The notes under the pieces are model-generated. The model saw nothing but the letters and a program-made list of their open reading frames with translations, was not told the DNA's origin and made no database searches. The position numbers and the translations under genes were made by a program. Shown here in pieces: positions 1 through 7,998 of a stretch of DNA of 64,000 bases. Source of the stretch: CADDYT01 sp035294125 (GTDB lineage Bacteria > Chloroflexota > Ktedonobacteria > Ktedonobacterales > Ktedonobacteraceae); contig DATGLM010000007.1 of assembly GCA_035294125.1 (NCBI GenBank), positions 1 through 64,000 of the forward strand. The letters run 5' to 3'. Positions within the stretch are counted from its first letter, which is position 1, and every line of letters starts with the position of its first letter.

Positions 1-138
1 GCAGACTACTTTGAGCAACAAGATCGGGCTCGCTTGACCCGGCGTTCGGTCCGGCCACTGGCAGCCCTCGGCTACACCGTGATGTTAGCTTCTCAAGAGG
101 TCGCTGAACGGGCGGTGCTGGGGATGGGATTTTCGTAG
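1..138 (+). pseudogene. C-terminal fragment of a probable IS transposase
   Basis: An open frame enters from the left edge and ends at TAG 136-138, giving 45 residues that begin ADYFEQQDRARLTRRSV. The charged YFEQQDxxRLTRR stretch followed by a 'LGYTV' strand resembles the tail of IS-encoded transposases, but I cannot name the family. The rest of the gene lies outside the window, so it may be intact there. IS110 debris at 2000-2404 suggests that this end of the window is an insertion-prone patch. Confidence 0.35.
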
Positions 139-216
139 GAATTGATAGACGAACTCAATGCTCTCCGTGCTGGAGATTCTCCCGATAAGAGAACAAAGTA
201 AGAGCAGATGCGGCTC

Positions 217-244
217 TTGAATTATCTGTAATCAATGCTATAAT
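217..244 (+). promoter_or_regulatory. Sigma70-type promoter for fluoride riboswitch 1
   Basis: TTGAAT (217-222) is followed by a 16-bp spacer and a perfect TATAAT (239-244). The predicted transcription start is near 251, just upstream of the aptamer at 261, as expected for a riboswitch-controlled transcript. Confidence 0.6.
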
Positions 245-260
245 TAAGGAGAAAGAACAA

Positions 261-340
261 ATGGTGATGAAGCTCGCCTAATGCCTTGTGCTGATAGCTT
301 CTAGCACCGACAGAGAGCATCGGCTGTTAGAAGCGTTTTG
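261..340 (+). promoter_or_regulatory. Fluoride (crcB-type) riboswitch with terminator
   Basis: The aptamer core reads GGTGATGAAGCTCGCC (263-278), then TAATGCC, a short loop, and GCTGATAGCTTCTA (290-303). This is the order and conserved residues of the fluoride riboswitch, comparable with the Thermotoga petrophila aptamer. The AGCTTC strand can pair either with GAAGCT in the aptamer or with TAGAAGC (328-334) in a terminator-like hairpin followed by TTTT (336-339), the usual mutually exclusive arrangement. A closely similar element lies at 24870-24958. The first convincing downstream gene is the MFS transporter at 673. Confidence 0.8.
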
Positions 341-672
341 ATTCTTGAACCTCAATTCTTCGCTAACCTGGATGAGGTTGAATGTGAAAGCTTCTGCTAC
401 TGGTATCCTCTCTGCTGTGGAAGCACTTTATCGCTCCTTTGTAGAGCTCGCTACATGTGAACAGAGAGGAGAGAGCATGCAGCAGCAGTCCTCAGCGAAA
501 GGAACAAGCTTGCGAGTCATTTTGGCTGCCAGCAGAATTGCTCGCGCTTTCCTCATGGCTCATGCTCGTTTGCAAGAACTCTCCGCATCAGTGCTGTCGT
601 GCTCGCCTTTATCTAAGGGTGCTTCAGAGAGATTACCTTTGTATCAACGACCGTTGTGTTGTAAGGAAGTAG

Positions 673-1869
673 ATGATGAAAAAACAGATAGCTACATCTC
701 AAGCCGCCTCAATCGCCCTCAAGTTTGTCCTGTTGATCGGCATTATGAGCTTCTTCGCGGACTTCACCTATGAGGGATCTCGCAGCATCATCGGTCCGTA
801 TCTGGGCATTCTGGGTGCCAGCGCCGCTGCCGTCGGCATCATCACCGGATTCGGCGAATTGCTTGGATACGGCCTTCGTCTTGTCTCAGGACGTTTGAGC
901 GACCAGAGCGGCCAGTACTGGCCCATTACGATTTTCGGCTACGTCATCCAGATGGCATCAGTGCCTTTGCTTGCCCTTGCCGGAAGCTGGCAAATTGCGG
1001 CCATCCTCATCATCGTGGAACGGATCGGCAAGGCCACGCGCAATCCCCCTCGCGACGTGATGCTTTCACACGCGGCAAAGGAGATGGGCTATGGCTGGGC
1101 CTTCGGTGTTCATGAGGCTCTGGACCAGTTCGGGGCGCTGGTCGGCCCGCTGGTTGTTGCCGCCGTCCTTGCTTTCCGAGGTGATTACCGGTTGGCTTTT
1201 GCCGTTTTACTGGTGCCTGCCGTTCTCACTGTCAGTCTGGTGCTGGTCGGACGCCGGCTCTATCCCCGGCCAGAAGAATTGGAGGCCAACCCGCCTAATA
1301 TCCAGGCGACAGGGCTGCCCCCTGTCTTCTGGATCTATCTGGCCGGGGCTGTGCTGGTCGCCGCCGGGTTTGCTGACTTTCCGCTCATCGCCTTCCATTT
1401 TGGCAAAGCCGCCACGGTACCCACCGCCCTGATTCCCGTCTTTTATGCGGTCGCCATGGGCGTGAGCGGCATTGGTTCCCTGGTCTTCGGGCGGCTTTTT
1501 GATCGCTTCGGGATTTCCGTCCTGATTCCCCTGACCGTGCTCTCAGCCCTCTTTGCCCCGTTAGTCTTCCTGGGCGGCTTCTGGGTGGCCCTCATCGGCA
1601 TGGCTCTGTGGGGACTCGGTATGGGCGTTCACGAATCGATCATCCCTGCCGCAGTGGCGCTCATGGTCCCGCCGCAGCGACGCGCCTCCGCCTACGGCCT
1701 CTTCACAGGAGGCTACGGCGTCTTCTGGTTTCTGGGCAGCGCGCTCATCGGCATCCTGTACGGCATCTCGATACCCGCGCTGATCGTCTTTTCCGTGCTA
1801 GCCGAGCTTGTCGCCATTCCGTTCTTTTTCCTGGTCAGAAGACAATCCAGCCTTCCACCTGCCGCGTGA
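673..1869 (+). CDS. MFS transporter downstream of fluoride riboswitch
   Basis: A 398-residue polytopic membrane protein with about 12 hydrophobic segments and an MFS layout. It carries the loop RLSDQSGQ after the second segment and an equivalent GRLFDRFG in the second half. ATG 673 and ATG 676 are both served by AAGGA at 663-667. The gene is about 330 nt downstream of a fluoride riboswitch, with no other convincing gene between, so expression is probably induced by fluoride. Substrate is not identifiable from sequence; export of fluoride or of a toxic compound is inference only. The usual fluoride exporters (CrcB/Fluc and CLC-F) are not MFS proteins, so this pairing is unusual. Confidence 0.75.
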   Translation: MMKKQIATSQAASIALKFVLLIGIMSFFADFTYEGSRSIIGPYLGILGASAAAVGIITGFGELLGYGLRLVSGRLSDQSGQYWPITIFGYVIQMASVPLLALAGSWQIAAILIIVERIGKATRNPPRDVMLSHAAKEMGYGWAFGVHEALDQFGALVGPLVVAAVLAFRGDYRLAFAVLLVPAVLTVSLVLVGRRLYPRPEELEANPPNIQATGLPPVFWIYLAGAVLVAAGFADFPLIAFHFGKAATVPTALIPVFYAVAMGVSGIGSLVFGRLFDRFGISVLIPLTVLSALFAPLVFLGGFWVALIGMALWGLGMGVHESIIPAAVALMVPPQRRASAYGLFTGGYGVFWFLGSALIGILYGISIPALIVFSVLAELVAIPFFFLVRRQSSLPPAA

Positions 1870-1999
1870 AGACTACATACCCAGAAGATTGTAGCTTGCT
1901 TATCAAGTACTCTGACGGCTTGCCTCGATTCTCAGGTATCTTTGCTAGCCGTTCCTCCAGGTCGTTCTCATCATGTGCGAACTCCAGGCCTACTAATAG

Positions 2000-2404
2000 C
2001 GTTCGCTTGACATCGTTGGGTCGGCGGCCTTCCACTCGCAACAGATCATCGAGGAGCGCAAACGATCACTACGCACCTCGTTGCGCATCACGTGGAATAT
2101 TGATGCCCTTAATGAAGCCATCGACCGCATGAACACCGAGGTCGCCGAGCGGTTGCGACCCTATGAACAGCAGCTCCAACGCCTCTCGATGATCCCAGGC
2201 ATTAAGCGGCGTCCGGCTGAAGTGATTCTGGCCGAGATTGGTCCTGACATGAGTCGTTTCCCTGGTGCCCGACACCTGGCTTCGTGGGCAGGAATGTGTC
2301 CTGGCTCACGCTGCTATCCACGCAACGGACTCCTGAGCTTGCTCCGCTTTGATGGAGGGCGTACTCGAAGCTTGCCTTCTTCTTATCAACTGGGGCAAGA
2401 TTAA
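2000..2404 (+). pseudogene. IS110-family transposase remnant with internal deletion
   Basis: Open frame containing the C-terminal Transposase_20 signature of IS110 elements: IPGIKRRPAEVILAEIG, then MSRFPGARHLASWAGMCPG. Immediately after CPG the DNA of another frame encodes AHAAIHAT, a segment that normally lies about 40 residues further on, so an internal deletion has fused two parts of the gene and shifted the frame. The N-terminal RuvC-like half is absent; the frame opens only after TAG 1997-1999. The copy is dead. Confidence 0.7.
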
Positions 2405-2498
2405 CATTGTGTCAGTACAGCAAAGCTACTCGGCAAAGTCATATCAGTGATAATATTGTTTCCGGATAGGAAAAGTGACTGATTCGCTCGCTCGCAGA

Positions 2499-3218
2499 TT
2501 ACACCTGCGACAACCCTTGATCGAGATGACGCAAGTGTAAGCGCATGAGCTGTCCTGCCTGGAGGGGATCATGATCGGAGATCGCTTTCCAGATGTCCTT
2601 CAGTTCAAGGATCATGGTTGTACGAAGGCTCAGATCGCTGACAAGACGGTTGAGTTCCTGGATGAGGTTATTACGCATGGCCTGCAAGGCGAGCGTAAAG
2701 ACCGAATTATGGGCCATCTCCGTTACCGCTAGATGAAAATCGATAATGGCGGTGATGAAGCGCGCCGGAAGATGCACACATTGCTCGATACGCTGCACCA
2801 GCTCCTGCAGGTCACTGATCTCCAGTTCGCTTGCATGTAAGGCTGCCAACTCTGCTGCGCGTGGCTCTATTGTCTGGCAGGCTTCGAGCAACTGGTCGGG
2901 CGCCATGTTGCCGGGTTGAAAAGTCAAGGTAATGACCTCACTGGCTTCTTCGAAATCGGGTGGCGCAACAAAGGTGCCGCCGTTGTAGCCCCGTCGAACA
3001 ACGAGCAGGCCAGCCAGTTCCAGCACCTTCAAGGCCTCGCGTATCGCTGATCTGCCCACGTTAAACTGCCGCGCCAGCTCAAGCTCGTTGGGCAATTTCT
3101 GGCCAGGGACAAGTGTGCCGTTGTAGATCTCTCGCCGAATACTGGCCTCGACGATCTCGAAGTTCCGTTTCGGTGCCACAATCGGCTCAAACAGTGGTTC
3201 CTTTTTTTGACCCGTCAT
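2499..3218 (-). CDS. GntR/FadR-family transcriptional regulator
   Basis: About 239 residues: an N-terminal winged HTH (residues about 20-85, including GQKLPNELELARQFNVGRS and the IREALKVLELAGLLVVRRGYNGG recognition region and wing), followed by an all-helical FCD effector domain with typical acidic and His residues (DFHLAVTEMAHN). ATG 3218 is preferred over the codon at 3251 because GGAAGGAA lies 5 bases upstream. It is divergent from the ketone-carboxylase operon at 3436 and is its likely regulator, probably a repressor released by an organic acid or acyl-CoA. The ligand is not known. Confidence 0.85.
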   Translation of the reverse strand: MTGQKKEPLFEPIVAPKRNFEIVEASIRREIYNGTLVPGQKLPNELELARQFNVGRSAIREALKVLELAGLLVVRRGYNGGTFVAPPDFEEASEVITLTFQPGNMAPDQLLEACQTIEPRAAELAALHASELEISDLQELVQRIEQCVHLPARFITAIIDFHLAVTEMAHNSVFTLALQAMRNNLIQELNRLVSDLSLRTTMILELKDIWKAISDHDPLQAGQLMRLHLRHLDQGLSQV

Positions 3219-3267
3219 ACAGTTCCTTCCAGAAGCCCTTGACAAAGGCATCTTTTCTCAGTACTAT

Positions 3268-3323
3268 TGTCTGATGATAGGACATTACTTTTACTATTGT
3301 ACCACAACAGAAGGAGGTGTCTA
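3268..3323 (-). promoter_or_regulatory. Promoter and candidate operator of the GntR gene
   Basis: Read on the minus strand: TAGACA (3323-3318), 16-bp spacer, TACAAT (3301-3296). The imperfect palindrome TGTC-N9-GACA (3268-3284) lies just downstream of the predicted start, a position suited to autorepression. The operator call is inference; no experimental consensus was matched. Confidence 0.4.
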
Positions 3324-3435
3324 GCCTTTTACTCTTTCATCTTAGCATATCCCTGAGATTCATCCCATGTAGCGCCCTGAGAGTAATGCGCTTTCTCTCG
3401 ACGTATTTGGCCTATGGCCGGGAGGCAGAGACAAC

Positions 3436-5400
3436 ATGTACACCGTTGACATCGATGTCGGTGGTACCCTGACGGATGGCCTCTTCAGCGATGGGAAAAC
3501 CGCCATCCCCGTGAAGGTCGATACCACACCGCATGACCTGACCGTTTGTTTTCGGGATTGCCTGGCAGAAGGTGCTCGCCGCTTTGGCTTTGACGATCTT
3601 ACCGCGTTTCTCAACCAGGTTGGCCTGATCCGCTGGTCAACCACTATCACCTCAAATGCGCTGGCGCAGCGAACCGGCCCCAAACTGGGTTTACTGGTCA
3701 GCGAGGGACACGAACACGATCTGTACGCCAGCGATAGTGCGAATCCAGCTTTAGGCACGTTGATTGCACCTGCCAACGTCATCGGACTCTCGCGTCCGAT
3801 TGAATCCAAAACCGTGCTGCTTGCCGTAAAGACACTGCTGGAAAACGGCGTGCGGCGCATCTGCATCAGCCTGGACGGCTCATTTCAAGACGCCACAGAC
3901 GAGCGGGCAACCAGGCGCATCATCGAGACACAGTATCCCGATCATTTTCTCGGCACCGTTCCCGTCCTGCTTGGCAGCGATCTGAGCCACTATCCTGATA
4001 GCGTGACGCGCACCAACCAGAGCCTGATTAATGCCTATGTTCATGGGCCACTTGCCAATGCCCTGTACAAGGCGGAAGACGACCTGCGCGAGGCCGGCTA
4101 CGAACACCCTCTCCTGATCGGCCATGCCAGCGGGGGAGTTGCCCGAGTCTCCAAGACAAAGGCCCTCGATACGCTTGAGTCTGGTCCAACGATGGGGCTG
4201 TTCGCCGCTGCATACTTTGCACACCTCTACCAGTTGTCACACGTCGTCACCCTTGATGTCGGGGGTACGACTTCGAAGGTGGGCATTATCGATGACGGGC
4301 GCGTTGCCATGACCAATGAGGCCAATATCCTCAGCATCCCTGTCAACGCCCCAACCGTGCTTATGCAATCCATTGCCCAGGGCGGCGGCAGTGTTGTGCA
4401 GGTTGACCCGGTCAGCCATCACCTACGGATCGGGCCTGAGAGTATGGGTGCCTATCCAGGGCCTGCCTGCTACGACCTGGGTGGAACCGAGCCGACCCTG
4501 ACCGATGCCTTTCTCACGCTGCAATGGCTCTCCGCCGATTATTTCCTGGGCGGTTCGCGCAGACTCAATACAGAACGCGCACGCCACGTGATCGAACAAC
4601 ACGTAGCGAAGCCTCTTGGTAAGAGCGTCGAGCAGGCCGCGCTCGATATCGCCAGCGCTGCTTTTCAGTTGGTGGCAGATGCTATGCGGGAGGTCGTGGG
4701 ACGCGTTGGATGGCAAGCGGAGGAAAGTACCCTTTTCACCTTTGGCGGCAATGGCCCTGCCTTTGCTTGCGGGGTGGCGGAACGCGTTGGCATATCTCAA
4801 GCCTACATGTTCGACCTGGGTGCGGTCTTCAGCGCGTTCGGCTCGTCCATCTCCGATATCGTCCACGTCTACGAGCATGGCCTCAACGTCTCGCTTGCCA
4901 GTCAGGAGGGACAGCGCTTCGCGCGGGAAGTGATCGAACGCATGCGCAACGAAGCTCTGCACGATATGAAGGGGGAGGGATTTGCGCCCGAGCGCGTGCG
5001 GCTCTCGCTCGAAGCCGAAGTGACCGGGGAAGACGGGAAGCTTTCCTCGGCGGTCGAGGAACTCTCTTCCACTGCTCTCATTGATCCGCAATTCCTGCAA
5101 ACGCAGCAGGGAACCCTTGAGCTGCTGCGGCTGCGTGCCACCGCTTCCATGCCGCATTATGAAGTTGTTCGGCGCGCACCCGATGGGCATTCACCAGTCG
5201 AGGCGGTCAAGGGACACCGCGAGGCGATCTGGGGACGCATTTCTGAGCCAGCAACTCTCTATACCTGGGAAGCGCTGCGCCCGGGATACGAGATCACCGG
5301 TGGGGCAATTCTCGAAAGCGCCTGGACGACCTACCCGGTGCTGCCCGGCTGGTCGCTGCGTGTCGATGAGTACGGCAATGGCCATTTACAAAGGAGGTAG
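3436..5400 (+). CDS. HyuA-like subunit 1 of a ketone carboxylase (ApcA-like)
   Basis: 654 residues (about 70 kDa) of the hydantoinase A/oxoprolinase family. The N-terminal acetate-kinase-like nucleotide fold shows DIDVGGTLTDG (residues 5-15), and the second ATPase half begins at VTLDVGGTTSKVGIIDDG. SIAQGGGSVV and MGAYPGPACY motifs follow. In acetone and acetophenone carboxylases such subunits bind ATP and phosphorylate the substrate enol. GGGAGG precedes ATG 3436. It is first in a tightly packed operon whose gene order and sizes match apcABCDE of Aromatoleum aromaticum, where this position encodes the ~70-kDa subunit. Assignment to a carboxylase rather than a hydantoinase rests on the small zinc subunit that follows. 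Confidence 0.75.
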   Translation: MYTVDIDVGGTLTDGLFSDGKTAIPVKVDTTPHDLTVCFRDCLAEGARRFGFDDLTAFLNQVGLIRWSTTITSNALAQRTGPKLGLLVSEGHEHDLYASDSANPALGTLIAPANVIGLSRPIESKTVLLAVKTLLENGVRRICISLDGSFQDATDERATRRIIETQYPDHFLGTVPVLLGSDLSHYPDSVTRTNQSLINAYVHGPLANALYKAEDDLREAGYEHPLLIGHASGGVARVSKTKALDTLESGPTMGLFAAAYFAHLYQLSHVVTLDVGGTTSKVGIIDDGRVAMTNEANILSIPVNAPTVLMQSIAQGGGSVVQVDPVSHHLRIGPESMGAYPGPACYDLGGTEPTLTDAFLTLQWLSADYFLGGSRRLNTERARHVIEQHVAKPLGKSVEQAALDIASAAFQLVADAMREVVGRVGWQAEESTLFTFGGNGPAFACGVAERVGISQAYMFDLGAVFSAFGSSISDIVHVYEHGLNVSLASQEGQRFAREVIERMRNEALHDMKGEGFAPERVRLSLEAEVTGEDGKLSSAVEELSSTALIDPQFLQTQQGTLELLRLRATASMPHYEVVRRAPDGHSPVEAVKGHREAIWGRISEPATLYTWEALRPGYEITGGAILESAWTTYPVLPGWSLRVDEYGNGHLQRR

Positions 5401-5403
5401 GGC

Positions 5404-5784
5404 ATGGACCGTATCCGTATGACGGAGTACCTCGACCTGGATGTCGAGGAAGAAATGTGGTACTGCCACCGCTGCGGACACGCGCTTATCTCGGCGCGCG
5501 AGAACTACAAGAAGGGTTGCCTGCTGTACAACCGCGACCCGCGCGAAATTCACCCACCATTGCTGGAGGGCGCCTATACGTTTTCCCCGGACCCGAACTG
5601 GATTCGCATCGTCGAGTTCTACTGTCCCTGCTGTGGCACGCAGGTCGAGACCGAATACCTGCCACCCGGCCATCCCATCACCCACGACATCGAGCTTGAC
5701 CTCGACAGTCTTAAAGCACGCCTGGCCAGAGGCGAGTACGTAATCCGCGACTCGCGCTTAGTTCTCTCGGAGGTGGAAGCATGA
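5404..5784 (+). CDS. Small Zn-ribbon subunit, acetone-carboxylase-gamma family (ApcB-like)
   Basis: 126 residues (about 14.6 kDa). Two Cys pairs, WYCHRCGHAL near residue 20 and FYCPCCGTQV near residue 75, suggest a zinc ribbon, as in the gamma subunit of acetone carboxylase. AAAGGAGG lies inside the end of the preceding gene, and the stop overlaps the next start (ATGA at 5781), so translation is coupled. This subunit separates ketone carboxylases from plain hydantoinases and 5-oxoprolinases, which lack it. Its likely role is structural or metal-binding in the carboxylase core. Confidence 0.75.
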   Translation: MDRIRMTEYLDLDVEEEMWYCHRCGHALISARENYKKGCLLYNRDPREIHPPLLEGAYTFSPDPNWIRIVEFYCPCCGTQVETEYLPPGHPITHDIELDLDSLKARLARGEYVIRDSRLVLSEVEA

Positions 5785-7979
5785 GCGCCAGCCAGCTAAA
5801 CTCCATCGATATCGACGTAGGAGGCACCTTTACCGACCTGGTCATGAACCTGGATGGGCAGACCGTACAGGCCAAAGTTCCGACCACCCCCTACGACCTC
5901 TCCGTCTGCTTCCTCAACGTCATCGAGGTCGCCGCCGGGGAGCTGGGGCTTACACTCGACCAGGTTCTCAAGCGCATCGCTATGGTGCGCTACTCGACGA
6001 CCATCGCTATGAATCGCCTGATCGAACGGAAGGGTCCGCACCTGGCCTTGCTGACGACCGAAGGACACGAGGACGCCATCCTGATCGGACGGGGCGCACA
6101 GTGGGTGGATGGCACGCGGCTGCACGAGCGTCGCAACCTGGCAGCCCAGCAGAAACCGATTCCCCTTATCCCACGCCGCATGATTGCCGGGATCAAGGAG
6201 CGCGTCGATAGCCGAGGGCGGGTCTTGCGCCCGCTGGACGAGGACAATGCCCGCGAAAAGATCCACCGGATGGTAGACCGGGGCGCACGCGGCTTTGTCA
6301 TCTCGCTGCTGTGGGCATTTCTCAATCCAACACACGAACGGCGGCTCAAAGAAATCATCCGCGAGGAATACAAAGAGTACCATATCGGCTACCTGCCCGT
6401 GGTGCTTTCGAGCGACGTGCTGGGCAAACTGGGCGAGTACCAGCGCACGATGACCGCCATCCTGGACGCCTACCTGCATCGCTCCCTGCAGATCGAACTC
6501 TCGGCGATGTGGGACAGGCTGCGCGAGTATGGTTATAACGGCTCCTTCATGATGGTACAGAACTCCGGGGGTGTGGCCGAGATCTACAAGGCATCCGCCA
6601 GCCGCACCTATAACGGCGGCCCGGTGGCCGGGCTGATCGGTGCCAGGGACATTGCCCGGCAGCTTGGCTATACCAACGTCGTCGCCAGCGACGTAGGCGG
6701 CACCAGCTTTGACATCGGCCTGGTCGTTTCCGCCGACGTGCGCAACTACGAATTCAACCCCATCATTGATCGCTGGATGGTTGGCCTCGCCATGATCCAG
6801 TCGCTTTCCATCGGCGCGGGCGGCGGCTCCATCGCTCGTATTAACCGCGACCTGGGCAACCGCGTCGAGGTTGGCCCGCAGAGCGCCGGTTCCTACCCCG
6901 GCCCGGCCTGCTACAATCAGGGGGGAACCGAGCCCACGGTCACCGACGCGGATCTTATGCTGGGCTATCTGAACCCCGATTATTATTTTGGGGGGCGCAT
7001 GAAGCTGAACAAAGCTGCTGCCGAGCGGGCGCTGCGTAAACTGGCGAAGCCACTGGGTATGGACGTCATTGAAGTGGCCTCGATCATTCGCCGTATTGTC
7101 GATGAAAACATGGCTTCGGCCATCCGCAAAGAAGTGGTGCTGCGCGGATACCGGCCCGAAGAGTTTGTGCTGTTTGCCTTCGGCGGTGGTGGCCCGACAC
7201 ATGCGGCAGGCTATCATGGAGACATTCCGCAAACTGTGATCTTCCCCTACTCGCCGGTCTTCTGCGCCCTGGGTTCCTCCATTATGGATATCGTACATGT
7301 CTATGAGTCTTCGCACCGCATGACGATGATCGAGCCGTTTACGGGCAAGGCCGTCGTCGACCGCGAGGCATTCAACAGCGTCGTGCGCGAGCTCAAAGAG
7401 CAGGCAGAGCAGGAGCTGTTAGCCGAGGGGCTCAACCCTCAGGATGCCGTCTATACGCTGGAACTGGATATGCTCTACGGCGGCCTGATTCAACCGAAGC
7501 GTACAGCCACGCCCGGACTCTTCCTCAAGGACGAGGATGACGTGTGGGCCTTCTACAAGCGCTTTGAGCAGGAATTCAGCGAGGCATTCAGTCCGCTGAT
7601 CGTCAACCTGCCCGGCGGTGTCTACATCGAAACCTTTATCCTTAAGGCGATTGTGCCGAGCCACAAAGTGGAACTGGTCGCCCAGGAGCTTAACGGGCCA
7701 GAGCCGGATGCGGCTCGCAAGGGTAGCCGACCCGCCTACTGGCCCGGGCAGAAGGCATGGGTGGAAACCCCGGTGTACGATCAGAACCGCTTGCTGCCGG
7801 GGAATGAGGTCATCGGTCCAGCCATCCTGGAGTCCGAATACACGACGGTTGTCATCCCGCCGCAGATGAAGTATCGAGTCGATGCCTACGGTCTGGGCAT
7901 CATGAGTGAAGTTGGCGAACTGGCCCGTCAGGCCCACGGTGTTGCCGTATCCACGACTGCACCCGCAGCCGGGGCCTAG
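5781..7979 (+). CDS. HyuA-like subunit 2 of a ketone carboxylase (ApcC-like)
   Basis: 732 residues (about 80 kDa), a second hydantoinase A/oxoprolinase protein. IDIDVGGTFTDLV opens the N-terminal ATPase half; VVASDVGGTSFDIGLV opens the second; SIGAGGGSIARI, SAGSYPGPACYNQGG and FAFGGGGPTHAAG follow. It is longer than the first HyuA-like subunit and clearly diverged from it, like the paired alpha and alpha' subunits of acetophenone carboxylase. One of the two may hydrolyse ATP while the other is structural. Its start overlaps the stop of the small subunit by four bases. Confidence 0.78.
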   Translation: MSASQLNSIDIDVGGTFTDLVMNLDGQTVQAKVPTTPYDLSVCFLNVIEVAAGELGLTLDQVLKRIAMVRYSTTIAMNRLIERKGPHLALLTTEGHEDAILIGRGAQWVDGTRLHERRNLAAQQKPIPLIPRRMIAGIKERVDSRGRVLRPLDEDNAREKIHRMVDRGARGFVISLLWAFLNPTHERRLKEIIREEYKEYHIGYLPVVLSSDVLGKLGEYQRTMTAILDAYLHRSLQIELSAMWDRLREYGYNGSFMMVQNSGGVAEIYKASASRTYNGGPVAGLIGARDIARQLGYTNVVASDVGGTSFDIGLVVSADVRNYEFNPIIDRWMVGLAMIQSLSIGAGGGSIARINRDLGNRVEVGPQSAGSYPGPACYNQGGTEPTVTDADLMLGYLNPDYYFGGRMKLNKAAAERALRKLAKPLGMDVIEVASIIRRIVDENMASAIRKEVVLRGYRPEEFVLFAFGGGGPTHAAGYHGDIPQTVIFPYSPVFCALGSSIMDIVHVYESSHRMTMIEPFTGKAVVDREAFNSVVRELKEQAEQELLAEGLNPQDAVYTLELDMLYGGLIQPKRTATPGLFLKDEDDVWAFYKRFEQEFSEAFSPLIVNLPGGVYIETFILKAIVPSHKVELVAQELNGPEPDAARKGSRPAYWPGQKAWVETPVYDQNRLLPGNEVIGPAILESEYTTVVIPPQMKYRVDAYGLGIMSEVGELARQAHGVAVSTTAPAAGA

Positions 7980-7998
7980 TGAGAAGGAGGATAAAACA

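Noticed and set aside
345..773. Possible gene of 142 codons (or a shorter one from ATG 478) between the riboswitch and the MFS gene
   Set aside because: It overlaps the MFS gene out of frame by about 100 bases, has no recognisable motif and an odd Cys/Ser/Arg-rich composition. It is more likely leader sequence.
1835..2041. 68-codon minus-strand frame after the MFS gene
   Set aside because: No recognisable family and it overlaps the end of the MFS gene; it may be insertion debris but cannot be supported as a gene.
3311..3319. AAGGAGGTG, a perfect ribosome-binding sequence
   Set aside because: No start codon at suitable spacing with an open frame follows it; it overlaps the promoter of the divergent regulator.
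5796..7316. 506-codon open frame on the minus strand inside the HyuA-like gene
   Set aside because: It is antisense to a strongly supported gene, and its His/Gly/Val-rich composition is typical of a shadow of GC-rich coding DNA.
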